64,000 bases of DNA from positions 558,001 through 622,000 of the forward strand of contig BSDZ01000024.1 of the NCBI GenBank assembly GCA_030268105.1, in the 5' to 3' direction. The position numbers were made by a program, and so were the translations under genes. Source of the stretch: Volvox africanus (Eukaryota; Chlorophyta; Chlorophyceae; Chlamydomonadales; Volvocaceae). The notes under the pieces were generated by a model. The model saw only the letters and a program-made list of their open reading frames with translations. It was not told where the DNA came from and made no database searches. Shown here in pieces: positions 22,978 to 39,235 of this stretch; the stretch's first letter is position 1, and the number at the start of each line of letters is the position of its first letter.

Positions 22978-25900
22978 ATGCACCATCCGTCGCTTCTCGG
23001 CCGGCGCGCCGCTCATCCCGCTTCGGGCCTGACCTCAAAGCCCGTAAGGAATAGCTATCGATATCTCGTAGTGTTCTCACAATCGGAGTGGGTCTCACGC
23101 AGTCGGTGGACACTGAAATGCAGGTTGTTCCCAACCCGCGCGTGGCTAGCACCCGTCAGGTACAGTTCGTGATATTCATTTTAATATCACAATCTCTACT
23201 AGTAGATCTATTCTGATCCTTGTATCGTGTTGAATTCAGGTCGTCTGCAATGTGGCTATTGGACCCAAGCCTCCGATGATCACCTTTACAGGCGGAAATA
23301 AGGGTGGCAACAAACCTGTTTCCCTTGATCTTCGCGATGAGGGTGAGCAACTGAATAGTTTAGGGCAGTTTCTGCTCTGGCTGGCTGTCGGCCTGCACGC
23401 AGCACGGGCTGCGTCCTTTCATTTCAGTATCAAGGTTAATCGACTGCAGAAGTATCGAATTTTCATTACTTTTATTGGCGTCTTGGCTCACCTCGTCCTA
23501 TTTTACCAGGTACTGGTTTGTTTACCAGCACGAGTCCGGAGCTGCGCCGTGTCATTCCTGAGAATGTGAACGGACGTGTAAAGGTGAAGGTTGTGTACGT
23601 GGTGCTGGAGGCCCAGTACCAGTCAGCGATTACAGCGGCTGTGAAGAACATAAACGCTAAGAACAGCAAGGTGTGTTCTTGACGAATTCAAGTGGTTATT
23701 TTGGGGTACGGACTCCCATGCGCGATTGGAATTTGATCGGTGAAGGTATGTCACAGGTGTGCTTCGAGGTGGTGGGGTATTTGCTTGAGGAGCTCCGTGA
23801 CTCGAAGAACTTTGAGGCGCTGAAGCAGGACGTCGCCACGGCGAATATTTTCATCGGATCACTCATCTTTATTGAGGAGCTGGCCGAGAAGGCAAGTGAT
23901 GTGCCTACGAACAGCACAGATGGTGATCCATCAGGAATATGTTGGGGATGGCGCGGGAATTCGCGCTATGCATGGTCATGAACTCATCGCAACGCCAACT
24001 TCGGCGTCAACTAGTCGATTGCTGTGCGATTCGCGGGATACGTTTACCACCTTGGAATGTGAGCTGGACGGTGAAAGCTATTGTTTGTATGTCCGGTGCA
24101 GATTGTGGAGGCCGTCAAGCCCATGCGCGATCAACTGGACGCGTGCCTTATCTTCCCGTCCATGCCAGCGGTCATGAAGCTTAATAAGCTGGGTACCTTC
24201 TCTATGTCTCAGCTGGGTCAGTCAAAGTCGGTGTTTTCGGAGTTCATCAAGTCTGCCCGTAAGGTACGACCACGACACCGCGTGTTCGAATTGTTTGTGC
24301 CTTCAAGTTATGCCTTCGTAAGTTGTCTGGCGATAAAAAATGTTCTTGACGGGTCCACTAGAAGGCATATTTGAAGGCATGGATAGGGGATGTCCTGGCA
24401 GGGTTGCTGGATTAATGCTTCCTTCGTGCCCCACAGAACAACGACAATTTTGAGGAGGGCCTTCTTAAGCTGGTGCGCACCCTTCCCAAGGTGCTGAAGT
24501 TCCTCCCCTCGGATAAGGCTCAGGATGCCCGAAACTTTGTGAACAGCCTGCAGTACTGGCTCGGAGGCAACTCGGATAACCTGGAGAACCTGCTGCTGAA
24601 TGTGTGTTCAGCGTACGTACCCGCGCTCAAAGGTGTGGATTTCAGCGTTGCAGAGCCACAGCAGTATCCGGATGTGGGTATCTGGCACCCACTGGCCCCT
24701 ATGATGTACGAGGACCTGAAGGAGTACCTGAACTGGTGAGGAAAGTTCAGTGGTTCATCATAGTGATGTTCGCCGAAGCGTTTAAGTCTGACCTTCGTTA
24801 CTAGAAACGAGTTAGGATATTGAGGCTGCCGGGACCCTGATTAGGAATGGTCCAACATACGAATACATCATGAAGTGCTCATCCACGCTCCCATACGGGA
24901 TGGTTTCTGCCCGTAGGTACGACACCCGTAAGGACATGACCTTCGCTAAGGACGCCCCCATCATTGGCCTGGTGCTTCAGCGCTCGCATCTGGTAACAGG
25001 CGACGAGGGACACTACAGTGGCGTTGTGGCGGAGCTGGAAAGTCGGGGCTCTAAGGTTATCCCCGTGTTTGCAGGTGCGAGGTAAAGCCAAATATAAGGA
25101 TATTTTGGTTATGAAAAGATTTTAGAAGTTCATCTCATGGGATATGTGATGAGAAACCTCACCAAGTTCGGTGAATAAATTATTACGGCTATGAACAAAG
25201 GAATTTCGGCCTGGAAATTTGCTTACATTGTAACTACACTCAGAACTCTCTGATACGTACTCCATCCATACCGCTGCATGGCGCTATGCATCCCCGTGCA
25301 TCAAGTTGATTAGGCAGGCATCATGTTCCTTTGTAACACAGGAAGCCATTACTAAAGGCCCAGTTATCCATTTAATTTCGGGTTAACGCGGTCGACCTCA
25401 CCTCCGAATCCACTATGCCAGTTCAAATCTTAACGATTTGGTATCAAGGTTACTAATGATATGTGTAGGCATGTTGCTAGGAATGTTCTCAACCTGTCAC
25501 CGACGATAACTACTGGATCCACTTGTTATATTTCTAGGATTCTCTACCATTTGCGAGGTCTGAAGCTTCTAGCGGTGGCCCATGCTAGGAACGGCTACCA
25601 TGTGGGCTTGGGGTTTTTAGGGTTTAGGGCCTACCATCAGTGTCTTGCAAGTGGGATTCACAATTGTCATAATAAGATACACGAAATAGTATGCTGGAAA
25701 GTGTTTATATTTTGTATTTACGAGGATATATGGCGGCTGTCGCTTACCTGCCATATGCCATCGCCGAGGATTAAATGATACACTGCCTGCGGTGTGATAC
25801 AGGTGGCCTTGACTTCTCGGCGCCTGTGAAGAAGTTCTTCTACGACCCGTTGGGTACTGGTCGTCCTTTCGTGGACACGGTGGTATCGCTGACGGGATTT

Positions 25901-28900
25901 GCTCTCGTGGGTGGCCCGGCTCGGCAGGACGCGCCCAAAGCTATTGAGGCCCTCAAGGCCCTCAATGTTCCGTACCTTGTCTCCCTGCCACTGGTTTTCC
26001 AGACCACTGAGGAGTGGCTGGACAGCGAGCTGGGTGTGCACCCCGTCCAGGTGGCCCTTCAGGTGCGGAAAGTACTGGTGTTACTTAACTTTGGCATTGA
26101 TGGAAGGGAAAGGCTCTTTACGTCTAATTTCTCACTGGAAACCACCACACACATACCGTGAAGTTACGATCCTATTTGTGCTTAATACTCACCATGCTTA
26201 AGGGTTTCGAGACTCGTTAATCACCGGTATTGTTGCTCTTGCCTCTTGTAGGTCGCTCTGCCGGAGCTGGATGGGGCCATTGAGCCAATCGTTTTTGCTG
26301 GCCGTGACTCCAACACTGGCAAGTCGCACTCCCTTCCAGACCGCATTGCATCCTTGTGCTCTCGCGCTGTAAACTGGGCGCGCCTCCGCAAGAAGCGCAA
26401 TGCTGAGAAGCGCCTGGCCATCACGGTCTTCAGCTTCCCGCCCGATAAGGGCAATGTTGGTACTGCCGCTTATCTGAATGTATTCGGGTCTATCTACCGC
26501 GTGCTGAAAAACCTTCAGCGTGAGGGCTACGATGTTGGCTTGCTGCCTCCGTCCGATGAAGACTTGATCCAGTCGGTTCTCACTCAGAAGGAAGCGCGCT
26601 TCAACTCGACGGACCTGCACATTGCCTACAAAATGAAAGTGGACGAGTACCAGCAGTTGTGCGAGTACTCGGAGGCTCTGGAGGAGAACTGGGGCAAGCC
26701 GCCGGGTACGTGACTTCCATGTTTGGGGTTTGCTGCAAAGACGTTTCTCAACGTTGCAATACGGAACGCTTATCTGATACCAGGGGATTGCTCAAGAGCA
26801 TGCATGTCTACGAGCCTGGGCATTCAGCTTAGCAACATCCACTGGGAGCTTGCAGGTTGAGAAGTTATGTGCCCAACGCGCAGGCACCCTGAACTCGAAT
26901 GGCCAGGAGCTGCTGATCTACGGTCGTCAGTTCGGCAACGTCTTCATTGGCGTGCAGCCCACTTTCGGTTACGAGGGCGACCCAATGCGCCTGCTGTTCT
27001 CCCGGAGTGCCTCGCCGCACCATGGTTTCGCGGCCTACTACACATACCTGGAGAAGATTTTCAAGGCGGACGCTGTGCTGCACTTCGGCACGCACGGCTC
27101 CCTGGAGTTCATGCCCGGCAAGCAGGTGGGAGGCAAGGGTCCCGTTAATGCTCCGGCCGCATATGGAATCTGGATGTGTCTGCACAATAGCTGCCACGAA
27201 CTTGGAACCTTTATGGTGGTTTGACCCATATGGAGTTTTAATCGCAGGTCGGCATGTCAGGGGTGTGCTACCCTGACTCGCTCATTGGTACTATCCCGAA
27301 TGTCTACTATTACGCCGCCAACAACCCATCTGAGGCGACTATCGCTAAGCGCCGCTCCTACGCCAACACCATCTCGTACCTTACCCCGCCTGCTGAGAAC
27401 GCTGGCCTTTACAAGGGTCTCAAAGAACTCAAGGAGCTGATCAGCAGCTATCAAGGCATGCGCGAGAGTGGCCGTGCGGAGCAGATTTGCGCGACGATCA
27501 TCGAGACTGCACGCCAATGCAACCTGGACAAGGTGATCAAAGTGTTCTCAGAAACGATTTGCTGCAAGGTGTTCTATCCTCGTTATAGCCGAACCGGATG
27601 TTTTTGGTCGTATGAGCTCTTCTAACTGCGCATCGTTGTTGCCAAAGCACGCTAGGTTCCAACATCTGGATCCCTTGCCCTGCTGATTTACATACGCATA
27701 TTCATCCTGTGTGAGCAGGACGTCAAACTGCCCGAGGCTGACGCCAAGGACCTAACTATGGACGACCGTGACCTGGTGGTGGGCAACGTATACCGCAAGT
27801 TGATGGAGATTGAGTCGCGCCTCCTTCCGTGCGGCCTGCACGTTGTGGGCTGCCCACCCACGGCTGAAGAGGCTGTTGCCACGTTGGTCAACATTGCCGA
27901 GCTGGACCGCCCAGACAACAACCCGCCTATTAAGGGCCTGCCCGGCTTGCTGGCCCGTGCCCTTGGCCGTGATATCGAGCAGGTGAGCTGCGAGGGTGCC
28001 CCCGGACTTTGCATTACGATTTGCCTTCACGTGATTCACTGCCCCTCATTACTCGCTGAGCGTAACCAGCAGACTAGAAATCGAGGGGGCTTCTTTCCAC
28101 TAGTAGGCTTTGCTTCATGCTGTCTGTGTAAACCGAGTCACGTTTTCTTTGCTTGCAGATTTATTCTGGCAACAACAAGGGCCTCCTTGCAGACGTGGAC
28201 TGCTTACAGCGCATCACAGAGGCAAGCCGTGCCTGTGTGCGCGAGTTTGTCAAGGACCGCACGGGCCTGAACGGACGCATCGGCACCAACTTTGTTACCC
28301 AGCTGCTCAAGTTCACGGGCTTCTATGTGGATCCATGGGTCCGCGCTCTGCAGAACGGCGAGTTTGCAAAGGCTGACCGTCAGGAGCTGATTACGCTGTT
28401 CAACTATCTAGAATTCTGCCTGACGCAGGTAGGTACATGGATCCCATCAGTGCTAAATGGTGATAACACCCAGTAAGCATGGAGAGCGGAGCAACCTTGT
28501 GCCATGTGCCAGGTTTCTATTAGTTCGTTGACGTCCGTGAGCCCAGTAGTGGGAACGCAAGGTTGTGGCTTAAGATTAATGTTTGTTTTGGTTCGGTTTT
28601 TTGCTTTCCGTTGCAGGTTGTCAAGGACAACGAGCTGGGTGCGTTGGTGGAGGCCCTCAACGGCCAGTACGTGGAGCCGGGACCTGGTGGCGACCCGATT
28701 CGCAACCCCAATGTGCTTCCGACGGGTAAGAACATCCACGCTCTAGACCCACAGTCTATTCCAACCCAGGCCGCACTGAAGAGCGCCAAGCTGGTGGTGG
28801 ATCGCCTGCTGGACCGCGAACGTGACAACAACGGTGGCAAATATCCGGAGACTATTGCCCTGGTTCTGTGGGGCACGGACAACATCAAGACTTATGGCGA

Positions 28901-30180
28901 GTCTCTCGCCCAGGTCATGATGATGGTTGGCGTTAAGCCTGTGCCAGATGCCCTCGGCCGTGTGAATAAGCTGGAGGTGATTCCGTTGGAGGAGCTGGGT
29001 CGACCCCGTGTTGATGTAGTGGTCAATTGTTCGGGCGTGTTCCGCGACCTTTTCGTCAACCAGATGCTTCTGCTGGACCGTGCTATCAAGCTGGCAGCAG
29101 AGCAAGATGAGCCGGATGAGATGAACTTCGTGCGCAAGCATGCTAAGCAGCAGGTGTGAGCCCCAAGCGCTTTGCTGCCATGTTCACACCCATTTGTTGT
29201 ACTTGGTGCATTGTTGCCCAATCTTGGAGTATAACGACTAATCCCAATTCTGCGATGTTACTGCAGGCTGCCGAGCTGGGCCTGCAAAGCCTCCGTGATG
29301 CTGCTACCCGTGTGTTCAGCAACTCGTCGGGCTCTTACTCATCCAACGTGAACCTAGCTGTGGAGAACAGCAGCTGGAGCGATGAGTCGCAGCTGCAGGA
29401 GATGTACCTGAAGCGCAAGTCGTATGCCTTCAACTCGGATCGGTAAGAGTACTAAGATTGAGTAGCTACATCTTTGCTATCTGTACCTCCAGCCCCTAGT
29501 TGTCCATGAAGTGGTCTGGTGGTGACTACTGGAACCCATATCGACTTCATGATCTTTACTTTTGGTTCTGTAACCTGTTGTCTGCCTACAGGCCCGGTGC
29601 TGGCGGTGAGATGCAGCGTGATGTCTTTGAGGTGGCCATGAAGACAGTGGATGTCACGTTCCAGAACCTCGACTCGAGCGAGATCTCCCTTACAGATGTA
29701 TCTCATTATTTCGATTCGGACCCAACCAAGCTGGTGTCCTCGCTCCGCAGCGATGGCCGTACTCCTAATGCCTATATCGCGGACACGACAACAGCAAACG
29801 CGCAGGTTAGGACACTAGGCGAGACAGTGCGGCTGGATGCGCGCACAAAGTTGCTTAACCCAAAATGGTACGAGGGCATGCTGGCCTCTGGTTACGAGGG
29901 CGTGCGAGAGATCCAGAAGCGCATGACTAATACGATGGGTTGGTCAGCAACGTCGGGCATGGTGGACAATTGGGTGTATGATGAGGCCAACTCCACTTTC
30001 ATCGAGGATGAGGCGATGGCACAGCGCCTAATGAACACCAACCCGAACAGCTTCCGCAAATTGGTGGCGACTTTCCTGGAGGCCAACGGCCGCGGATACT
30101 GGGACGCCAAGCCAGAGCAGCTGGAGCGCCTCCGGCAACTGTACATGGACGTCGAGGACAAAATTGAGGGCGTGGAATAA
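22978..30180 (+). CDS. CHLH: magnesium-chelatase subunit H, chloroplast precursor
   Basis: The large porphyrin-binding subunit of Mg-chelatase, which with the ChlI and ChlD ATPases inserts Mg into protoporphyrin IX in the first committed step of chlorophyll synthesis. Seventeen exons join in phase to about 1398 aa, the family length: 22978-23043, 23124-23159, 23240-23342, 23510-23670, 23757-23891, 24102-24263, 24437-24735, 24917-25074, 25803-26062, 26252-26705, 26884-27125, 27248-27532, 27719-27982, 28159-28428, 28617-29153, 29267-29442, 29592-30180. The start ([14 protein letters not shown]) reads as a chloroplast transit peptide. Mature blocks include [74 protein letters not shown] and a C-terminus ending VEDKIEGVE. 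Identity to the Chlamydomonas protein, as I remember it, is very high throughout. The intron after 23891 starts with GC. In plants this subunit is also called GUN5. Confidence 0.97.
23892..24101 (+). other. GC-AG intron in CHLH
   Basis: The donor is GAGAAG|GCAAGT and the acceptor is GGTGCAG|ATTGTG. Only this cut gives the conserved join ELAEK-IVEAV in phase; no GT nearby gives the same frame. Confidence 0.85.
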
Positions 30181-30735
30181 GCTTGCTGTCGCTTTCGTTT
30201 GTGGTAACCACGTGTCGGCAAGCCTTAGTGTTCGGATCTTGATGCCGTGTACATGGTTCAGGCTATGTTCGTGTGTTCAGTGATTAGGTGGCGCCCCTTT
30301 CCAGGGCAATTTTTGCTTGAGCGATGTATGCGTTGGTGTTCTGCTTTCGAAGCTGTGCGTGTGCATGGGAAAACCGATGCACCCATGAATCATGAGTTCA
30401 GTTGGCTGCGGGCTATTGCAGCTGTGCATTATCCTTCACCGGTGAGGAGTGGAGTCGTGGGCGTAGAGGAAAGGGGGGCCTGAGAGATGTCAACGCGGTC
30501 ACGTTGGTATTTGTGTCTGGTTGCTGACTGGGGCGACTGACAGTCTGCGAACCTTGTGTTGCAGGTGCCTGCGCGCAGCCCGATTCGTTTGTACGTTCGT
30601 AGAGTGCGTTGTTTGTATAGGGGTGCAGGGGAATCGTCGGGAAGCGGGTGCCTTAGGTGACATCGGCATGCCACCCCGTCGGGGCTCTGGATTCAATGAA
30701 TAGGAGTGATGTGAGTGGAGCGAATTCATGGTGCC

Positions 30736-30740
30736 TTACA
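30736..30740 (-). terminator. candidate polyadenylation signal (TGTAA) of Tudor/DUF1295 gene
   Basis: First minus-strand TGTAA past the stop at 31370, about 630 bases downstream. Confidence 0.45.
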
Positions 30741-31263
30741 AGGAGTAGTCCTGTCTGGTGGAGGATTGCAGGGTGGTTGTCAAGGCAAAGAATGAGGTCT
30801 ATGGGATATCTGCTCCTGTTCAACCGGTTGCCCTATTCCTTTGTGCGGCTAAGCAGGCCACTCCTCCAATCAGTACGTCTGGTTACGTTTTCTTGTTTAT
30901 GTCTCCATTACTAATTTTTTTGATACCTGTTCAGGCTTTCCCGATCCGTTCGTGACGGGCTAGGGTGATGCTTAGCACTGGTTCTGTTTTTCGGATAATT
31001 CGGTTATGTGTATAACCTTCTGTTCTGTACATCTAACAACTCCTGTTATGAAATTGAGGAAGTAGACAACTGCAGAGCATACTAATCTAGGAAGTTTACC
31101 ATCTCGTCTATATTTATACCGGCACGACTGATACATGGAAAATAGATTTGACGTAAATGCTGCATGTGTACGGATATTCTGTGGTAGACGCAATCGGCAA
31201 AAAGTAGGAAAATTGACGACTTGTATACGTAGCGCAGTTTGACATAATACGTCAGTAAGTGTT

Positions 31264-31268
31264 TGTAA
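31264..31268 (+). terminator. candidate polyadenylation signal (TGTAA) of CHLH
   Basis: First plus-strand TGTAA after the CHLH stop, about 1.08 kb downstream, which would make a long 3' UTR. Confidence 0.45.
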
Positions 31269-31369
31269 CCAAATTTCAGAAAGAAACAAACATAACGACA
31301 AGCTGCTTCGTCTCAACTCTGCGCATCACACAACCTTTGAATGCGATAGCTACCGCGATCGTGCTGAAA

Positions 31370-34300
31370 TTATGCGCCTGGGTCTTTGACAGTCTCGTAG
31401 GGAACAACACTGCGCTTGGGCCACGGAAACCATACACTCGTGGTCCGCTGGTAGTGCCGGTAGAGGCTCGCCCGTTCAGAGCGCTCCATCATCCGCTCCT
31501 CGGTCATGCGAGTGATGGGGATCTGTGACAGTTTGATAACGATAGGAGTCAGTAGCACGTGTGGGCTGGCGCCTTTTGTTAGGCACGAAATAGCAAATGG
31601 AGTATGCAGAGCGACTTACGAAGCAGAGCGTATTAAAGGCAGCTCCCGCCAACATCCACGGCTGCCCGCACGTCACGGCCCACATTCCCAGCGACCACCA
31701 CCACAACTGTTCTCCAAAGAAGTTTGGATGGCGACTGTACCCCCAAAGACCTGCAGCAACGGCCGAAAACATCAGAAGCTAAGAACAAGTTTACGGCGCA
31801 GGCAAGCCGCTAAGTCTGTCACCGACTTACCCGTGTTCAGCAGCAGCAGCCGCGGACGGCCTTCCTGAGCCCGCTTCTCGTTATCCGCCATGAAATCACG
31901 AAGCTGGTTGTCCGCGACGAGTGCAATCATGATGCCTGCAATTGACAATTGAAGTACGCTCGATAAATAGTGCGTGTGCATTCAATTTAAGTCCATATGG
32001 GTCTCTTCGTCCTGAAACGTTGACAAATTAACTGAGCTGGCAGGGCTAATAAGGGCTGCAGCCCTTGTTAATGCTTTGCCTCCGTTAATGTCTTAGGTAC
32101 CATGCTGAACGGCAGCGCCCCCGAAACCGGTACGCAGTCAGCAACTAAGCTGGAAGGTTCATCTGTGTCCCATTCTTACCGGTTGCAGCAGACAGAAAGA
32201 TTGCCACATCCACAAAAGGATTCCACGGCGCCGTGGAGGTGTGGATGGCCAGCAGCGGCAGCGTCACGCCTACCAACATGACTTGCTGCGCAATGCCTAC
32301 CGCAAAGAATGACATCACCGCCCACCAGGCACGGCCCATGTGCTGGGCCATGCGAGCGTACCGCCAGTCCTCCCGTGCACCAATCTGCCACTCCTCCCTA
32401 GAACAGGGTGTGCAATATTCAAGCAAGGCCTGGGTCTAATGAAACTGAGGTTAATAGTTTTACATACTTATGGACCGAATTTGAATACGGCACCGCAATT
32501 CATAGGGCATTTCAAGATGAAGTCCCGTGCAACCCTTGTGTGAATGTGGCAATCTTTCTGTCCGCTTCAACCGATAAGGATGGTGCCTACCTGCGGAGGT
32601 AGGAGTGTGTCAGCCGTACCGCCCAGATCCACAATAGACCCATAGCCAAACGGCTTCGTAGCGGGTGGCTTGCGGCCGCCGGATGGTACTGATAAAACAT
32701 CCCGATCATGGGGGGGATGATCGTCCAGAAGGGGTCGATTAACTGATAGGGAGGGGGCACGTGAACAGACCAAGACGCGTCATCGAAAATGTGCCGAGGA
32801 AGGGGCATGCAACGCATTAGGAAACGCGGCAAAGAAACTGGTAGCACTCTTAGTTGGATGAATGACGCAGGATTCGAGAACGTCACAACCTTCTGTTTGC
32901 CCTCGCACTGATAGACACTTACCCAGTTGCTCCTCTAGGCCGGCAGGCGATACACCATGCATATGATTGATCGCCATGGGGTACGTGGCAACAACAGCAC
33001 AGCGGAAAAGGGCCACGTCAGTCGATGGTTCGAGGGACGTCAACTTCGACAGCCTGATGGATGTGAAGGCCAGCAGCCCGGAGATAGCACCGGAGCCCCT
33101 TTGTCAAGACTTGCAGAGGCCAGGACCTGCCTCGACTTCGTTTTATAGCGCGCGTGCACCAACGTAAGCAAGGTCGCTTCTCGGCAACAGGCATACATAT
33201 ATACATGGCTGCTGCTACATGCGTCCTTCCTATGTGGACGGAGGAATCAGTTGGCCCCGACCCCTAGCTGCTCCGATAAGGCGCGTTTACGGGAATCTGC
33301 CAGCCTCCCACCTGCAAGAGGCTGATGAACCAAAACAAGACGTCCACGTTGAGGAAGAAGACAAGGTTGACTGCAATTAGAGGCTCTTGGTACCCCAGGG
33401 CACACCAGAAATCTGAGGTGGTTAATGTCCTGAGGTCGCCAGTCCACATCGCTGCTAAGGGACGCTTGTGCTGGTCTGCGCTGCAACCAAAATGCAGCTG
33501 GCGATGGAAGTAGATGGCAGGCAACGTGACCAAAAAGATAAGGAGGGTGTTGCGAACACGGCGCTCCCAGGAAAGGCGCGGCGGAACAGAGCTACAGCAG
33601 GCCTTGTTCAGATCTTCGGTTGCCACCACCGTAACTGCACCGCCATGACTGGCACGTGGTGATCCCGGTGGGCTTGTGAGGTGCATGGGGGCCAGGTGAG
33701 ACACACCAACCCCGTCTCTAAATGGTGAGTCGCCGGTGGAGGCCGCGGCGATGCCAGCGATATGGGCACCTGGGCTGACCGTGCCGGGTGCAAAGCGGAA
33801 TGACTTCCGTGGGCGACCACGACGCCGTGTTCCTGTGGTTGGTGATCCTGGCACGGTATCCCCGGGAATGCCGTCTTCATCTCCAGCCGTCTCGGTTCCG
33901 GCATTGACTACCAAAAATGTGGGTCCTGCAGGGCTCAGCAACCGTCCCGACTGAAGGATGCCTCTGCCTGTTGGGGCCGCTTCAGCGTCACTGAAAGGAC
34001 CACCACCACTGCTGTCATAACCGCCTCCAGCGCGGGAAGAGCGCCTGAGACTGCGACCCCGACCGGTGGAGCCGGGTGTGGTGGCGACGGCTCGGCGGGT
34101 TCCACGGGTGGTAGGTGTGAGGTGCTCTATAGGGGCAGAGGCAGGGTCTGGCAAGGCCGTTATCCACTCAGGCTCCAGCTTTGACACATCCCACCAGGTG
34201 TCAGTTCCATCATCAAAAATTATTCGGATGCGGCCCTCGGGATAGCCTCTGGTCGGCCTGGAAAAGTGATGTACAGTAGCGAACGACGCAGTGTCCTACG

Positions 34301-34481
34301 GGGTATGAACATAAAGCGAAATTGAATCGTTAACATAAAAGTAAGACTTTATATGATGATAGTTAACATATAATCAAGTGGCAAAGTCTGACTATGTCAA
34401 AAATCAATTGAGCGAACCTGCCTGTTTGGGCCGCCTTGCATTGCCTGGTATGACTAGAGAAGCTCCAACCAAATGTGACAT
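31370..34481 (-). CDS. Tudor-like / AT-hook / DUF1295 steroid-reductase-like membrane protein
   Basis: About 600 aa. Exons: 34481-34422 (tentative), 34295-33312, 32742-32591, 32397-32180, 31935-31831, 31750-31620, 31522-31370. All phases agree. Residues about 1-75 resemble a Tudor-type fold: FATVHHFSR, IRIIFDDGTDTWWDVSKLEP. Residues about 80-260 are basic and Ser/Gly/Pro-rich, with clusters GRGRSLRRSSR and an AT-hook core RRRGRPRKS near residue 180. The first membrane helix is near 267-285 (LLIFLVTLPAIYF), followed by several more. The C-terminal third is DUF1295: LIDPFWTIIPPMIG, GAREDWRYARM, GLWGYSRHPNFFGEQLWWWS, and MTEERMMERSERASLYRHYQ with a proline/tryptophan end (SVWFPWPKR). The gene is divergent from IPMDH, 300 bases apart. 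A chromatin-tethering membrane role is my inference; an enzymatic role of the DUF1295 part is unproven. Confidence 0.8.
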
Positions 34482-34780
34482 GCCGCCGTTCGGTTAAAAT
34501 GCTTGGAAGTTGAGCCCAATAAGTTCAGTCAAATACGGCTTACTAGTCAAAGGTCCCGTATATTTTCTATAATTAATAATGCATAAGTGTAACCTGACCG
34601 AATCTGATATATGAATTAGTGAAATGAGTGTCGTGTGCACAGCATGTTACGGTTAGAAATTATTGTTAATTCAGAAACAGCAATCAGGGTACGGCAACTA
34701 CTGGCAACGCGACTAAGACACGAACTGTGACTAAACTTTTCCCTTTCTCACTCTGAATTCCCCTTTTAACACTTCTGGAT
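34482..34780. promoter_or_regulatory. compact divergent promoter region, Tudor-DUF1295 / IPMDH
   Basis: 300 AT-rich bases between the two proposed ATGs. Both promoters must lie here or in the 5' introns. No specific element was recognised. Confidence 0.5.

Positions 34781-39235
<4,455 letters not shown>

Larger units (their letters stand above)
30181..31369. other. convergent 3' region between CHLH and the Tudor/DUF1295 gene
   Basis: About 1.2 kb with no coding exon. The first plus-strand TGTAA for CHLH (31264) lies to the right of the first minus-strand TGTAA for the facing gene (30736), so the two 3' UTRs probably overlap. Confidence 0.55.

Noticed and set aside
26865..27229. Minus-strand open frames across CHLH exons
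   Set aside because: They are antisense shadows of GC-rich coding exons whose plus-strand product is certain.
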